64,000 nt of DNA from an uncultured Flavobacteriaceae bacterium (GTDB lineage: Bacteria; Bacteroidota; Bacteroidia; Flavobacteriales; Flavobacteriaceae). The notes under the pieces are model-generated. The model was given only the letters and a program-made list of their open reading frames with translations, was not told where the DNA came from and did no database searches. The number at the start of each line of letters is the position of its first letter. Within the stretch, counting starts at the first letter, position 1. The DNA lies in NCBI GenBank assembly GCA_947500385.1, contig CANMSA010000008.1, positions 172,123 to 236,122 of the forward strand, given 5' to 3'. Positions 1-9,230 of the stretch are shown here, piece by piece. Both the position numbers and the translations under genes were made by a program.

Positions 1-87
1 GGATTTTTCAATAATGTTGTCGACTGTTTCAAGGCCGAAAGAGGTTTCGACCATTTCCATAAATTCTGTAAAAACGATGCCCTTCAT
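1..87 (-). CDS. H-NOX (heme NO-binding) domain protein, 5' end only
   Basis: The reverse strand from an ATG at 87 encodes 29 residues and runs off the left edge of the window. They begin MKGIVFTEFMEMVE and continue through FGLETVD, which is the characteristic start of the H-NOX/HNOB family. These proteins bind heme through a later histidine, outside this window, and sense NO or O2, usually relaying to a histidine kinase or cyclase. The response-regulator gene lies 76 nt upstream on the same strand, which fits an H-NOX two-component arrangement; the kinase would lie outside the window. Only the N-terminal part can be judged. Confidence 0.75.
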   Translation of the reverse strand, partial: MKGIVFTEFMEMVETSFGLETVDNIIEKS

Positions 88-163
88 ACTTTTATAATTT
101 GGGGTTTAAAGTAGGAAAAGTAATACGAAACGTATAATTTTTGTTGTGAAAACCTCTTTTTTG

Positions 164-565
164 TTAGGCTTTGACCAATTCGTTGATGTCCCAGTAGTTG
201 AGCACCGTGTGTAGTTTCGATTCGTAGTCTTCGTACTTAAGAGGTTTAATGATGTATCCTGCGATGCCGATTTTATAACATTCCAACAAATCGGCCCGAT
301 TTTCGGAGGTTGTCAGTATCACGGTTGGCAGGTACTGTAACTTCTCATCGGCCTTCAGGATTTTTAGGAATTCAATTCCGCTCATGCGCGGCATGTTGAG
401 GTCTAATAAGATAATATCGGGAAGTTGGGTAGGCGATTGCAGAATGTCGAGGGCTTCTTCACCATTTTTTGCTTCTAAAATGGTATGTTTTAGCTGTAAT
501 TTAGAAACGGTTCGCTGCAGCTTCATCGTTTCTATCATATCGTCTTCGATCAATAGAATGTTCAT
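164..565 (-). CDS. single-domain response regulator (CheY/Rcp1-like)
   Basis: This 133-residue protein is a lone receiver domain with no output domain. It has the acidic pair Asp8-Asp9, the phosphoacceptor Asp55 in LLDLNMP, Thr85-Thr86 after strand 4, and Lys107 in GYIIKP. The length and the LPTVILTTS stretch fit the Rcp1-type family, which takes phosphate from a sensor kinase and acts by protein contact. It lies upstream of the H-NOX gene on the same strand, so it may be part of an NO-responsive relay; this link is inferred from position only. The start ATG at 565 is the only good one. Confidence 0.9.
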   Translation of the reverse strand: MNILLIEDDMIETMKLQRTVSKLQLKHTILEAKNGEEALDILQSPTQLPDIILLDLNMPRMSGIEFLKILKADEKLQYLPTVILTTSENRADLLECYKIGIAGYIIKPLKYEDYESKLHTVLNYWDINELVKA

Positions 566-846
566 AGTATTTGGGTTTAAAATGCCTACAATGTTCCTAA
601 ATAACGCCGAATTTAAAAGAGAAGTGTAGACGAATGGAAATTTACTGTCGGTGAATGGTAGGCAAAAGGGGATGACCGTTTTTGGGCATTGCCTAAAAAG
701 GCATATTGGCGTCTTGTGGATTCATGCACGGGAAGGCAGGAAAAGTACCGTCAATCGAAGAACGTCTTTTTGAAATCATACCTTAATAAGTTCATTACCC
801 AATAGATAGGGTTTGGAAGGCGTCTTGCTCAATACTTGGCCGAAAT

Positions 847-2517
847 TTATTTACTCCAATACCCCGATGCGGTATTCAACGCCGTAGTCAAAGGCCCCGT
901 TTTTCTTGATGCGATTTCCAACCACCAAAGCTGTGATTGGCTATCGCTCGTATATACCGTATACAGAACGTACTTGCCATCTGGCGACCAGGATAGGTTG
1001 GTGCCCAATATACCTTGATCAACATTCAGCAAGGGGGTTATTGTATTGTTTCTTAGATCCAAAATCGAAATGGTAAACATCGATTGAAGGGTGCCATTTA
1101 CCAGGGTGACCCCACCAATGGCTTCAGCGAATACCAATGAATTCCCGTCCGGGCTCCAATCTACTTCCTGTTTTAAGTCGTCTATTCCGGTTCCTTGATG
1201 TACGAGCGTACTGGTGGCGGTAGAACCATTAATGGTAGCTGTATAAATACCATTGTCGTTGTAGTATGCAAGTGCTCCTTGGGAAGACCATACCGCATTA
1301 AACCCACGAAGCTCTTCATTAAGGATTTTGAAATCGTTGGCATCAATGATGGTTATGGTACAAAGATCATCCGAGACAAAAGAAGGAGTGCGCGCACGGC
1401 CGCAGATCGAGAGTGCTCCCCTGTTTCGTCCCAGATCCCAGTTGGTTCTTCGCACTTCAATATCGATCGCCTCCTTATTATCGGGACTACCGGTAAAAGA
1501 AAAAAAGCCTGGATCCCCGATCGTTTGGTAAATGGTTTCTGAGTTGTTGCCCAATAGGTCGTACAGTAGCAAATCGGTACCGGAAGCAGGAACTATGTCC
1601 AGGCTGCCCGAATTTGAGGGATAGAATACTTTTTGACTCGCGGTTGTTCGGGTCTTATCATACCATTGGGGAATGCTATTTAAAAATTCTCGGGAGATGA
1701 GTTCATGCGATACCACATTTTCACCGTTGGGTTCCATTGAGGCAATGGTATTGTTGCCATTGTCAAAGAATAAGATTCGACTATCACCTGTGTAGTTGGC
1801 GAGACCCGCTGGCAGTGGTTCGGGCTGGGCGAAGGTTTCGTTGGTCGAAGATACTTTTACATCATCAATATAACATACTATTGGCGGGTCGTAGCCATTG
1901 TCAACCTCCAATTCAAATACCAGCGAAAAGGGAGGTGTGTCGCTGATAAATAGACTGTCCCCATCATTTTCATAGTATAATTTAACCTGGATCCATTCAC
2001 TGCCTATTTTTTGAGGGTCGAAATAGCTTACCAAACGTTCGCCTCCTGCCAGACTTCCCAGGAATCTGTCCTGCCCATTGGTGAGGTATACCGTCAAGGA
2101 GCCTTCTGGGATGGCGGTATCTGCCTTGATCCAAAACGAAACGGTTAAAAGTTCGGGCAATTGCGCTATTTCCAAAGGCTTTATGAGAATGGCATTGCGT
2201 GTGGAGAAAAAGGGAACGGATGCTTGTTCGCATGTGGTACTGTTTCCTAACCGTACCATTTGGTTTCCAGTATGGGCCGCTGGCCCCTCGATCAATGAAG
2301 CATCCCCACATAGAAACCATTCATTGTTTTCAAAACCGGCATCCGTCAATAGGTTTTCAGGAGGAGTCTCTTTCGAAGGTAGCTTGTCTGCATCGTATCC
2401 CGAAACCCCGGTTTCAGGAAACCCATCAACGAATGCACCACCATTGTTAGCACCCATATCGTCAGATGCACAGCTGCCAAGAAACGTCATTACAATAAGA
2501 ACCCATACTTTTTTCAT
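847..2517 (-). CDS. lipoprotein with C-terminal TolB/WD40-like beta-propeller
   Basis: From the ATG at 2517 the protein is about 556 residues and starts with a lipoprotein signal (MKKVWVLIVMTFLGSC, Cys16 as lipidation site). An in-frame ATG at 2550 would put 11 non-signal residues ahead of it and is less likely. The first half looks like a beta-sandwich carbohydrate-binding-type region (FWIKADTAIPEGS, VCYIDDVKV). The second half carries propeller-type repeats of the TolB/PD40 kind (VDWSPDGNSLVF, LSWSPDGKYVLY). It is probably anchored in the outer or inner membrane facing the periplasm. No enzyme motif was seen. It lies downstream of a LuxR-type regulator on the same strand, with a 209-nt gap. 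Confidence 0.7.
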   Translation of the reverse strand: MKKVWVLIVMTFLGSCASDDMGANNGGAFVDGFPETGVSGYDADKLPSKETPPENLLTDAGFENNEWFLCGDASLIEGPAAHTGNQMVRLGNSTTCEQASVPFFSTRNAILIKPLEIAQLPELLTVSFWIKADTAIPEGSLTVYLTNGQDRFLGSLAGGERLVSYFDPQKIGSEWIQVKLYYENDGDSLFISDTPPFSLVFELEVDNGYDPPIVCYIDDVKVSSTNETFAQPEPLPAGLANYTGDSRILFFDNGNNTIASMEPNGENVVSHELISREFLNSIPQWYDKTRTTASQKVFYPSNSGSLDIVPASGTDLLLYDLLGNNSETIYQTIGDPGFFSFTGSPDNKEAIDIEVRRTNWDLGRNRGALSICGRARTPSFVSDDLCTITIIDANDFKILNEELRGFNAVWSSQGALAYYNDNGIYTATINGSTATSTLVHQGTGIDDLKQEVDWSPDGNSLVFAEAIGGVTLVNGTLQSMFTISILDLRNNTITPLLNVDQGILGTNLSWSPDGKYVLYTVYTSDSQSQLWWLEIASRKTGPLTTALNTASGYWSK

Positions 2518-2726
2518 AATCAAGACCGTTTGTGAAAGTGCTCGGTACAAGCCTACCGAACCGCTTGTTGTTGGGCAAGATCAATGATGCAAGGGTGAAT
2601 TGGAAATTCGCGGCAAAAAATACTTGGAAACCAGTAGAAAAAACTACTTGGGAAAGGGTAAATCTACTTTTTTGATTTGGCTTAAGAAAGGGCAGTGTCG
2701 ATGCCCGTTTTGTATGCGGGTCGTTG

Positions 2727-3359
2727 TTAAATCAGTTTTTTCTCAACTGCTATTTTTACCAATTGCGCCGCATTGGAAACCCCCATTTTTTGAATGAGAT
2801 TTCTTCTATGGGTCTCTACCGTTAACGGACTTATAAAGAGCTGTTCGGCAATTTGAGGGGTGGTGACACCTTCGGCCACCAGTTTCAGGATTTCCTTTTC
2901 ACGTCTGGTGAGTCGGGGAATTCGATCATTTTCAAAAATAGAGTCAGCCAAAATCTTTTGGATCTCCCCACTAAAATAGGATTGGCCCTCATGAATATGA
3001 TGTATTGCGGCAGCCAGTTCCTTCGAGCTCACGTTTTTTAGCAAATAGCCCTTTGCGCCGTTCTTGACCATTTGTCGTATGATGCTGGGGTCGTTATAGG
3101 TACTTAACCCCAAGACCTTGATGTGCGGGTACTTTTTTACTATTTTCTCACAAATTTCAACCCCATTCATATCGGGTAGGTTAATATCCAATACGATCAC
3201 TTCCGCCGTCTTTTTCTTTAAATAGGTAAAAAGAGCAGTGGCATTTTCGAAACAGGCAATGACCTCGATTCCAGCATCGTTTCCCATAGAAGACTTGAGC
3301 CCTTCTATGACCAAAGGATGATCGTCCACAACAATTACTTTCGTATTTTGCTTTTTCAT
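2727..3359 (-). CDS. NarL/LuxR-family response regulator
   Basis: The 210-residue protein has an N-terminal receiver domain with Asp12-Asp13, phosphoacceptor Asp58 in VIVLDINLP and the conserved KNVS lysine near residue 107. A C-terminal LuxR-type helix-turn-helix starts at LTRREKEILKLVAEG, about residue 147, and contains LFISPLTVETHRRN as recognition region. It overlaps the upstream kinase gene by 4 nt (ATGA type), so the two are translationally coupled and almost certainly form one two-component system. Its targets cannot be read from the sequence; the lipoprotein gene just downstream is one candidate. Confidence 0.93.
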   Translation of the reverse strand: MKKQNTKVIVVDDHPLVIEGLKSSMGNDAGIEVIACFENATALFTYLKKKTAEVIVLDINLPDMNGVEICEKIVKKYPHIKVLGLSTYNDPSIIRQMVKNGAKGYLLKNVSSKELAAAIHHIHEGQSYFSGEIQKILADSIFENDRIPRLTRREKEILKLVAEGVTTPQIAEQLFISPLTVETHRRNLIQKMGVSNAAQLVKIAVEKKLI

Positions 3360-5356
3360 ATTTCGGTTATTTGGATATTGATAGAAGTGCCTTCATTGAT
3401 TTCAGATTGAATATCGATACTCCCATTTAGATAGTTGACCCTATTTCGCAAACCGCTAAGGCCCATACTTTGGTTAGACGCCGTTTTTTCGATATCGAAC
3501 CCTACTCCATCGTCTTCAACCGTGATAGCAATTTTTTGGTCTTGGTGCATGTATTGCACTAAAATCTCCTTCGCATGGGAGTGCTTTATGGCATTGTTGA
3601 TCAGTTCCTGTATGATACGATATACGATCAAGAGTTTGTTGTGGTCTTGAATGGGTAGGGTTTCGTAAAATTGCAACACGATAGCGGTATCTTTATCGCG
3701 CAGCGTACTACAATAATCTTCCAAGGCCGATTTTAAACCGTACTTGATCAAGGTTTCTGGCATTAGGTTTCTGGCAATCCCTCTCAGTTCTTGGAGGGAA
3801 TCATCCAAATTTCCTAAAATAGCTTCGATTTTTCCTTCGATTTTGTGTGCTTCTTGTTCCTCTGATAGTTTTGATAACTTAATGCTGATACCAGATAGCC
3901 TGCCTCCTAGGCCGTCGTGCAGATCGGCCGCCAGTCGTTTTCGTTCTTTTTCCACTCCTTCCATCATTCCCTCAAACAGCCGCCGTTCTTGCTGTACCCT
4001 TAATTGTTGTATTTCTTGCGCCTGTAATTGGGCTTTGAGTTGGGCTTTTTTTTGTCTGTTTCGATAGGTCAAATACCCGGATATAGATAAAAAGGCGAGG
4101 GTGCCGACCAAGAAGAACAACAAATAATTCTGTGATTTTTTACGCTCCAGGCTTAAATCGGTTTCGCTGTTCTTATTTCGAAGCGCTAATATTTCCCGAT
4201 CTCTTTTCTCTTTTTGGTAGCGTTGCTCCAAACGGGCGGTCTCTTTTTCGATTTCTTCTTTTTTTATGCTATCGTTCAATAGGAAATACGCATTGGCATA
4301 TTCCATGGCCTTGGCAAAGTTTTGATCGCCGTTTTCATATTTGGCCAGTTCCTTAAGTGCGTAGAGGGCATCGGGCTGGTGTTCTTTTTTGGAAGCTTCG
4401 TAGAACTTCAACATATACTCTTTTTCCTTTTTAGTATCGCCCATAAGCGCATAGGTCTCAATATACTGCAGGTACTGCTGGGGAAGGGAACCCAATGTTT
4501 TTCGTTCCAGAATGATCTTCATTGACTGGTCGTATTGCTCCAAGGCTTTTGTATAGTTCCCTGTTTTTGAATAGTACTCTCCCAGTTGCTGATAATAAAG
4601 GTTCCAACGGGGCGATTCCGGGGTATTTTCCAGAATGGTGTACGCGCGATCCAATGCCGTTTTGGCCCGATCCAATGAATCCATTTCCATCAGGCAGCTC
4701 GAAAATATCAACCGGTCTACCGCGAACTGTGAATAGGCGTTGGTCTTTTCATAGTTTCGATCATTCCCGTTAAAATAGGTATAGGCCTTGCGTTGGTTTT
4801 CGTTGTTGAAAAATGTAATGCCGAGGTTGGTATTGATAATACCCAGTACCTTATAGTTCTTATATTTTCGTACAATGGGGGCAAGTTCGGTAAGATAAGC
4901 CATTTCTTCATCGTGTTTTCCTTGATTTCCCAAGCTTGCTGCATAACTGATCGCGGTATCGGCCCACAAATCTGTCAAGTTTTTAGAAGAATCGCGCTCC
5001 ATTTGTTTTTTAAACAGCGCTTTGGCTTTGCCAAAATGAAACTCGGATTGTTGCATTTCATGATAATCAAAGACCACAAAACCCATGGTGGCATGTGCTT
5101 TCGCCAATCCGAAAGTGTCGTCCGTTTTTTTAAAGAAATTCAAAGCTTGGACTGCATAGTTGTAGGCTTTGGTCGAATCCACTCCAGAAGCGGCCTTGGC
5201 AATGTCGGCCATGGTGTAGGCTTCTTGAAATTCGTTGTCAGCGGCATTTAGTAGTTGCTCAAGGCTATCGACGGTAGAAAGGGAAGGTTCCTGGGCCCAT
5301 AAAACCCTGATAAGGTTAAAAAATACTAGGAATACTAGACAGCGGAATTTCGACAA
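3356..5356 (-). CDS. TPR-containing sensor histidine kinase (HisKA_3 type)
   Basis: This 666-residue protein begins with a signal sequence ending near Ala21-Gln22. About residues 30-370 are a periplasmic helical repeat region of the tetratricopeptide type. A coiled coil follows, then one membrane segment near 410-431 (LLFFLVGTLAFLSISGYL), a second coiled coil, and the dimerisation/phosphoacceptor motif AADLHDGLGGRLSG with His near 480. The ATPase domain fills the end, with the N-box ELINNAIKHSHA, DDGVGFD and the GLSGLRNRV motif. The architecture is standard for Bacteroidetes NarX-like kinases, and its partner is the overlapping LuxR-type regulator. The signal sensed is unknown. Confidence 0.92.
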   Translation of the reverse strand: MSKFRCLVFLVFFNLIRVLWAQEPSLSTVDSLEQLLNAADNEFQEAYTMADIAKAASGVDSTKAYNYAVQALNFFKKTDDTFGLAKAHATMGFVVFDYHEMQQSEFHFGKAKALFKKQMERDSSKNLTDLWADTAISYAASLGNQGKHDEEMAYLTELAPIVRKYKNYKVLGIINTNLGITFFNNENQRKAYTYFNGNDRNYEKTNAYSQFAVDRLIFSSCLMEMDSLDRAKTALDRAYTILENTPESPRWNLYYQQLGEYYSKTGNYTKALEQYDQSMKIILERKTLGSLPQQYLQYIETYALMGDTKKEKEYMLKFYEASKKEHQPDALYALKELAKYENGDQNFAKAMEYANAYFLLNDSIKKEEIEKETARLEQRYQKEKRDREILALRNKNSETDLSLERKKSQNYLLFFLVGTLAFLSISGYLTYRNRQKKAQLKAQLQAQEIQQLRVQQERRLFEGMMEGVEKERKRLAADLHDGLGGRLSGISIKLSKLSEEQEAHKIEGKIEAILGNLDDSLQELRGIARNLMPETLIKYGLKSALEDYCSTLRDKDTAIVLQFYETLPIQDHNKLLIVYRIIQELINNAIKHSHAKEILVQYMHQDQKIAITVEDDGVGFDIEKTASNQSMGLSGLRNRVNYLNGSIDIQSEINEGTSINIQITEI

Positions 5357-5524
5357 ATTATGGTGAATTTGTATACAAGATATTCAATAAGTGCCAACCC
5401 ACTGAAAAATGACCTAAAAATACCTGTAAACCAGTAGGAAACCGAGGTGTTCCCTTTTCAGTTGGGTCAAACCTTCGAAAATAATGCTAGGACCAAAGAC
5501 CTGGAGTATAGCCATGGTACCAAC

Positions 5525-6661
5525 TTACCCCAAAACACTCCCCAATTTGAACATCGGGAGGTACATGGCCACTAAGATGACCCCTACTAAAATTCCTACC
5601 AATAGAATAATTAAGGGTTCCATAAGGGTCGACAATAACTTTGATTTTTGCTGCACCTCTATGTTGTATTGTTGGTTCAACCGTTCAAAGATGAATTCGG
5701 TCTGGTTGGTTTCCTCGGCTACTTTGATCAAGGAAACCATGCGATGGTCGAAAAATTTCGTTCCCATTAGGCTGGCACTTAAGCTTTTTCCAGCAATAAT
5801 ATCCGCACTTACCTTTGTCAATGCCTCTTTTAAGGGAAAGAAGTCGATCATACGGGCCACCAGCTCTATACTGTTCAAAACCGGAACTTTGGAGGCGGTC
5901 AATAGCGTTACGGCCTGGGTGAACTGTGCCAGATACACCGCACGTATAAAATTACCCACATAGGGTATTTTTAATAGAAGGCGGTCTTTGTTCTCTTTGT
6001 ACCAGGGCCGGCCTGTGTACAATTTTCTCGTGAATAACATTCCTAAAATGAGGAGTACGATCCACCAACCATAGTCTTTGATAAAGTCCGAGGCCGCAAT
6101 AATGAACTCGGTAATTCCTGGTAATTCTACATTGTTTTGTTTGAAAATATCTTGAAACATGGGTACTACCAAGCGCAACATGAATATGACGACCAGTACG
6201 GCGGTCACTAAAATAATAATGGGGTAAGTGAGGGCATTGATCAAGCTTCTACGCTGTTCATTTTTTCGGGCAAAGAACTTGCCCATTTCCTCGGCTATTT
6301 TGTGTGTGGTTCCCGTTTCCTCACCAATTTTCAGCGAGTAGTACTCGTATTCGGTAAATTCTTTCTTTGCTTTGATGACTTCCGAAAAGGGTTGCCCCAT
6401 TACGAGGGCATCTACCATTTCTTTATAAAACAGCTGCTGTTTTTCTTTCTTTTGGTTTTCCTGCATGAGGGCCAAGGCATCTTTCAGGTTGATACCCGCT
6501 TTCAACAGTACATGGATCTCGGTATAAAAATCCTCTTTTTTCTTATTTGAAAATGCGCTACCGAACAAGGTGATCTCGCGCTCAAGAATAGGGGTCGTGC
6601 GCTCCTTTCCTTTTTGGGACTGCGTTTGGCCAGCGGCTATATCTTCGAGTTTAAATCCCAT
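5525..6661 (-). CDS. gspF: type II secretion/type IV pilus inner-membrane platform protein (GspF/PilC-like)
   Basis: The 378-residue protein shows the two-fold T2SSF domain arrangement: a cytoplasmic helical bundle (LLKAGINLKDALALM; PFSEVIKAKKEFTEYEYYSLKIGEETG), two central membrane segments (LTYPIIILVTAVLVVIFML and WWIVLLILGMLF), a second bundle (SKVPVLNSIELVARM), and a last membrane helix (PLIILLVGILVGVILVAMY). This family forms the platform that couples the secretion ATPase to pseudopilus assembly. It is the last gene of a tightly overlapping seven-gene minus-strand operon; its start shares one nucleotide with the stop of the preceding pseudopilin gene. The ATPase and secretin that complete the machine lie some 25 kb away. 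Confidence 0.9.
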   Translation of the reverse strand: MGFKLEDIAAGQTQSQKGKERTTPILEREITLFGSAFSNKKKEDFYTEIHVLLKAGINLKDALALMQENQKKEKQQLFYKEMVDALVMGQPFSEVIKAKKEFTEYEYYSLKIGEETGTTHKIAEEMGKFFARKNEQRRSLINALTYPIIILVTAVLVVIFMLRLVVPMFQDIFKQNNVELPGITEFIIAASDFIKDYGWWIVLLILGMLFTRKLYTGRPWYKENKDRLLLKIPYVGNFIRAVYLAQFTQAVTLLTASKVPVLNSIELVARMIDFFPLKEALTKVSADIIAGKSLSASLMGTKFFDHRMVSLIKVAEETNQTEFIFERLNQQYNIEVQQKSKLLSTLMEPLIILLVGILVGVILVAMYLPMFKLGSVLG

Positions 6662-7128
6662 TAGTGCATGTATTCGTCCACAGCATTTTTTTGATGAACA
6701 AACAGTTGTTTATTTCCTAGTTCTTTTGAAGTACTCAGTCGCAGCGCATCGATGCTGCCGCCAGAAACTTCTTTTCCATCTACGAAAAGAAGAGGCGTTT
6801 TCAAGGGCAGGTCAAAGGTGTCTTTTTCACGCAATACCCACTCTTTGGTAAATGTATATTCTTTGAAATCAAGACCGTTTTCACAGCGTAATACTTGGGT
6901 GTTTTCATCATAATAGAGGTATGGATAGGTATTGAAATCAATCCACAGGGCTTGTCGTAAGAGATTTAACTCAGAGGTGTTTTGGTAATTGGTTCCGATG
7001 GCTCCCATTTGCTTTTGTACCAATTGCAAGACCGAAAAAGCGAGACCTACCACGATGACGGTAATGACCAATACCACCATCATTTCGCTCAATGTGAACC
7101 CTTGTATCTTCCGTGTTAATTTAGTCAA
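6661..7128 (-). CDS. pseudopilin-like protein (canonical prepilin N-terminus)
   Basis: This is a 155-residue protein with a textbook class III prepilin leader: KIQG followed by FTLSEMMVVLVITVIVVG. Cleavage would fall after Gly, with Glu at +5 of the mature form and a hydrophobic helix of about 20 residues. The rest has no conserved cysteine pair or calcium site that I can recognise. By size and position it could be the I-, H- or J-type minor pseudopilin; the sequence does not settle which. It overlaps the upstream pseudopilin gene by 8 nt and abuts gspF. It would be processed by the prepilin peptidase encoded near 30.6 kb. Confidence 0.82.
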   Translation of the reverse strand: MTKLTRKIQGFTLSEMMVVLVITVIVVGLAFSVLQLVQKQMGAIGTNYQNTSELNLLRQALWIDFNTYPYLYYDENTQVLRCENGLDFKEYTFTKEWVLREKDTFDLPLKTPLLFVDGKEVSGGSIDALRLSTSKELGNKQLFVHQKNAVDEYMH

Positions 7129-7453
7129 AAGATGTGTATTTTTTTTGTTGTTGTTTCGAATCTTTATGGGTCGATTCTAGCACCAGATAGGTAGTGTTCG
7201 CTACATTTTCGGAGTAGACCTCAATGACCCAAGCGTCCCATTCCTCTTCATAGGGAATAGCGATGAGCCCCTGTTTTTGTTCATATTCCAGCTGGTTCAA
7301 ATGGGCGTTCAATTGCAGTGTATTCCCTTGTAGGTTCGATGAAAAAATGGAGTTCATCAGCATACTGGCAATCATAAAGATCAGCACGATCAAGACTGTA
7401 GCCACCATAGTCTCCATGAGGGTAGATGCCTTTATTTTTTCTAGTATAACCAT
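7121..7453 (-). CDS. small pseudopilin-like protein
   Basis: The protein is 110 residues with an N-terminal prepilin-type segment, KIKA followed by STLMETMVATVLIVLIF. Ala replaces the usual Gly before the cleavage site, but Glu at +5 is kept. A single hydrophobic helix follows, then a short hydrophilic domain (EEEWDAWVIEVYSEN). The small size and gene order (next to a large K-like protein and another minor pseudopilin) suggest the I-type minor pseudopilin, which is inference. It overlaps its upstream neighbour by 13 nt and its downstream neighbour by 8 nt, so translation is coupled. Confidence 0.75.
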   Translation of the reverse strand: MVILEKIKASTLMETMVATVLIVLIFMIASMLMNSIFSSNLQGNTLQLNAHLNQLEYEQKQGLIAIPYEEEWDAWVIEVYSENVANTTYLVLESTHKDSKQQQKKYTSFD

Positions 7454-8718
7454 TTGGCACTGTTTTTTTGATGCTTGGTTCCTAGCAATGGTAATCCGGC
7501 ATAATTATCGGGTACTCCATCACTTTCCACCGTACCGTTGTATAGGTGATTCTGATAAATACTGCCATTTTCCAAGGCGATAAAGCCATAGGTGAAAATA
7601 CTACCGAAAACACTGCCCTTGTGTTCTAAGTTACGCTCACAATACACCTCCCCGTAGACCGTGGCATTTTCCTCGATTTTGATCTGCGGATGAAATGCAG
7701 GGCGATCGGCGTTTGATTCCATGTAGAGCACCGCGCCCTGTACCATACTGCTGTTTCCGATACGGATCTCCGGTTTTTGAACCGTAGGCCGAACATTGGT
7801 CACTTTGTTTTGATTCACGACTACCAAGGCCGACGGGTACTGAAGTTCACATCGTTTTCCCAGATCAATATGCTTACTGGCGATTGCTTGGAAGGTGCCA
7901 ACTACCCCATCCTTAATGCGAACCTCGGGAGCAAGCAGTAACACATCCTTTAGGTTGGCAGACGGATCCACCACAATACGCCTTGTAGCCATGACGATTA
8001 CATGACCCGTTAATGAAACCCCGGACAATTGAATGACATCGCCCTGTAATACTTTAACCGGATTTTTAAAAGAATTGTTGAGCTGCATTCTCTGGGAAAA
8101 AGAGATGGATTCATAGCCACCCGAGATCGTTCGATTAAAAATGGATTGGATATGGGTGCGATAGCCAGCAACAAATTTTGGGAGTTGTTCCGCGCTTTGC
8201 CGCTGTCGCCCTTGTACCAAAGCAGTACCGTAGAAAGAATTGCCGGCTATATTTCCAGGGCGTATTCCTTGCTTTGGCAACAGTGCTTCCCCGGTTATTT
8301 TTGCTTTTCCTACGATGATCATAGGGCGTTGGTTGTCCTGTAAGTACAAGGCAGGGCGTTGGTCGGCAGTGCTCGTTCCGGCCAGTATTACCTTGGTGAA
8401 GGTGTTTTTCTTGGATTGGGCGGTCATCGAATACTTTTCAAAAGCCCCCCAGTAGCTGCGGGTGGCGGTAAGATCAATAGCATCGTCGAGGGCGAGGTTC
8501 AGTCGAACGGAGTCATTTCTGGCGATGTCGTTTTTCAATACATAGGAAAGGCCCACATCGGTTTTTTGAATCGTGCGGACCAAGAGGTCGGTTTTTTTTC
8601 CAAAGAGATTATTGGTATGGGCAAGGGTAACAAAACTCAGTAACAAGAGCGCTATTACTGCTCCTATAAAGAGAACGAATTGCAGCGCACCTGCCGTTAT
8701 TTGGGTCGACCACTTCAT
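7441..8718 (-). CDS. large pseudopilin-like protein (GspK position) with bactofilin-like beta-helix
   Basis: The 425-residue protein starts with a short leader and a hydrophobic helix (AGALQFVLFIGAVIALLLLS). If it is cut before ALQF it lacks the Glu at +5, as GspK-type tip pseudopilins do. The globular part is not the usual GspK fold. From about residue 110 on it has many short hydrophobic turns of right-handed beta-helix/polymer-forming style (GKAKITGEALLPKQG, VTGHVIVMATRRIVV-like, ENATVYGEVYCERN, HKGSVFGSIFTYG), resembling bactofilin repeats. It overlaps both neighbours (4 and 13 nt). I infer that it caps the pseudopilus. A cell-wall-linked scaffold is the alternative. Confidence 0.6.
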   Translation of the reverse strand: MKWSTQITAGALQFVLFIGAVIALLLLSFVTLAHTNNLFGKKTDLLVRTIQKTDVGLSYVLKNDIARNDSVRLNLALDDAIDLTATRSYWGAFEKYSMTAQSKKNTFTKVILAGTSTADQRPALYLQDNQRPMIIVGKAKITGEALLPKQGIRPGNIAGNSFYGTALVQGRQRQSAEQLPKFVAGYRTHIQSIFNRTISGGYESISFSQRMQLNNSFKNPVKVLQGDVIQLSGVSLTGHVIVMATRRIVVDPSANLKDVLLLAPEVRIKDGVVGTFQAIASKHIDLGKRCELQYPSALVVVNQNKVTNVRPTVQKPEIRIGNSSMVQGAVLYMESNADRPAFHPQIKIEENATVYGEVYCERNLEHKGSVFGSIFTYGFIALENGSIYQNHLYNGTVESDGVPDNYAGLPLLGTKHQKNSAKWLY

Positions 8719-9179
8719 TGGGTGCGTTGTATTGTCCTGGTTTTGTTGTTGTGTCGAATTCGAATAGCCGTAGCAGATCCGCTTAAGAGCGTTACGTCGG
8801 CTATGTTATCTTTAAGGTTCATTAAATGCTGCTGCCCGTCAATGGTGACAAAAAATATTTTTTGGTCGGTAGAACCATCGGTCATTAGGCCGGTGTAGGT
8901 AATTGCAACTTCTGGAACAGCCGGGGTCTTTGGCTTTGCACTGACCACCCTTTTTTGCTTCTTTTTTTTGGGTAATGTGCCTAAGAAGGGATCCCGATAG
9001 TCGGCCGTAATATCGAAGGTTTCTTTTTTCTGAACAGGGAGCGGTTTAAAGGAAACGGCCACTTCTTGAGCGCTCGTTTCGGGGTCGGAGGACAGAGAGC
9101 TGATAATCTTATACCCAATAGTACCCCATATGAGGGCCACTACGGTTAGCAAGATATATGTTTTGGTGTTTTTTTTCAC
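8715..9179 (-). CDS. GspC/PilP-like inner-membrane protein
   Basis: The 154-residue protein has one N-terminal membrane anchor (TYILLTVVALIWGTIGYKI), a linker with the motif DYRDPFLG followed by a Lys-rich stretch, and a small C-terminal beta domain (ITYTGLMTDGSTDQKIFFVTIDGQQHLM). A DPF-type motif followed by a small beta domain is typical of PilP/GspC homology-region proteins, which link the inner-membrane platform to the secretin. It overlaps the downstream K-like gene by 4 nt. The assignment rests on layout and context; the sequence is divergent. Confidence 0.6.
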   Translation of the reverse strand: MKKNTKTYILLTVVALIWGTIGYKIISSLSSDPETSAQEVAVSFKPLPVQKKETFDITADYRDPFLGTLPKKKKQKRVVSAKPKTPAVPEVAITYTGLMTDGSTDQKIFFVTIDGQQHLMNLKDNIADVTLLSGSATAIRIRHNNKTRTIQRTQ

Positions 9180-9230
9180 GTTCCGTTTGCTTCATTAAGA
9201 TGGTTACTTCGAGCGGAGTCATTCCCATAC

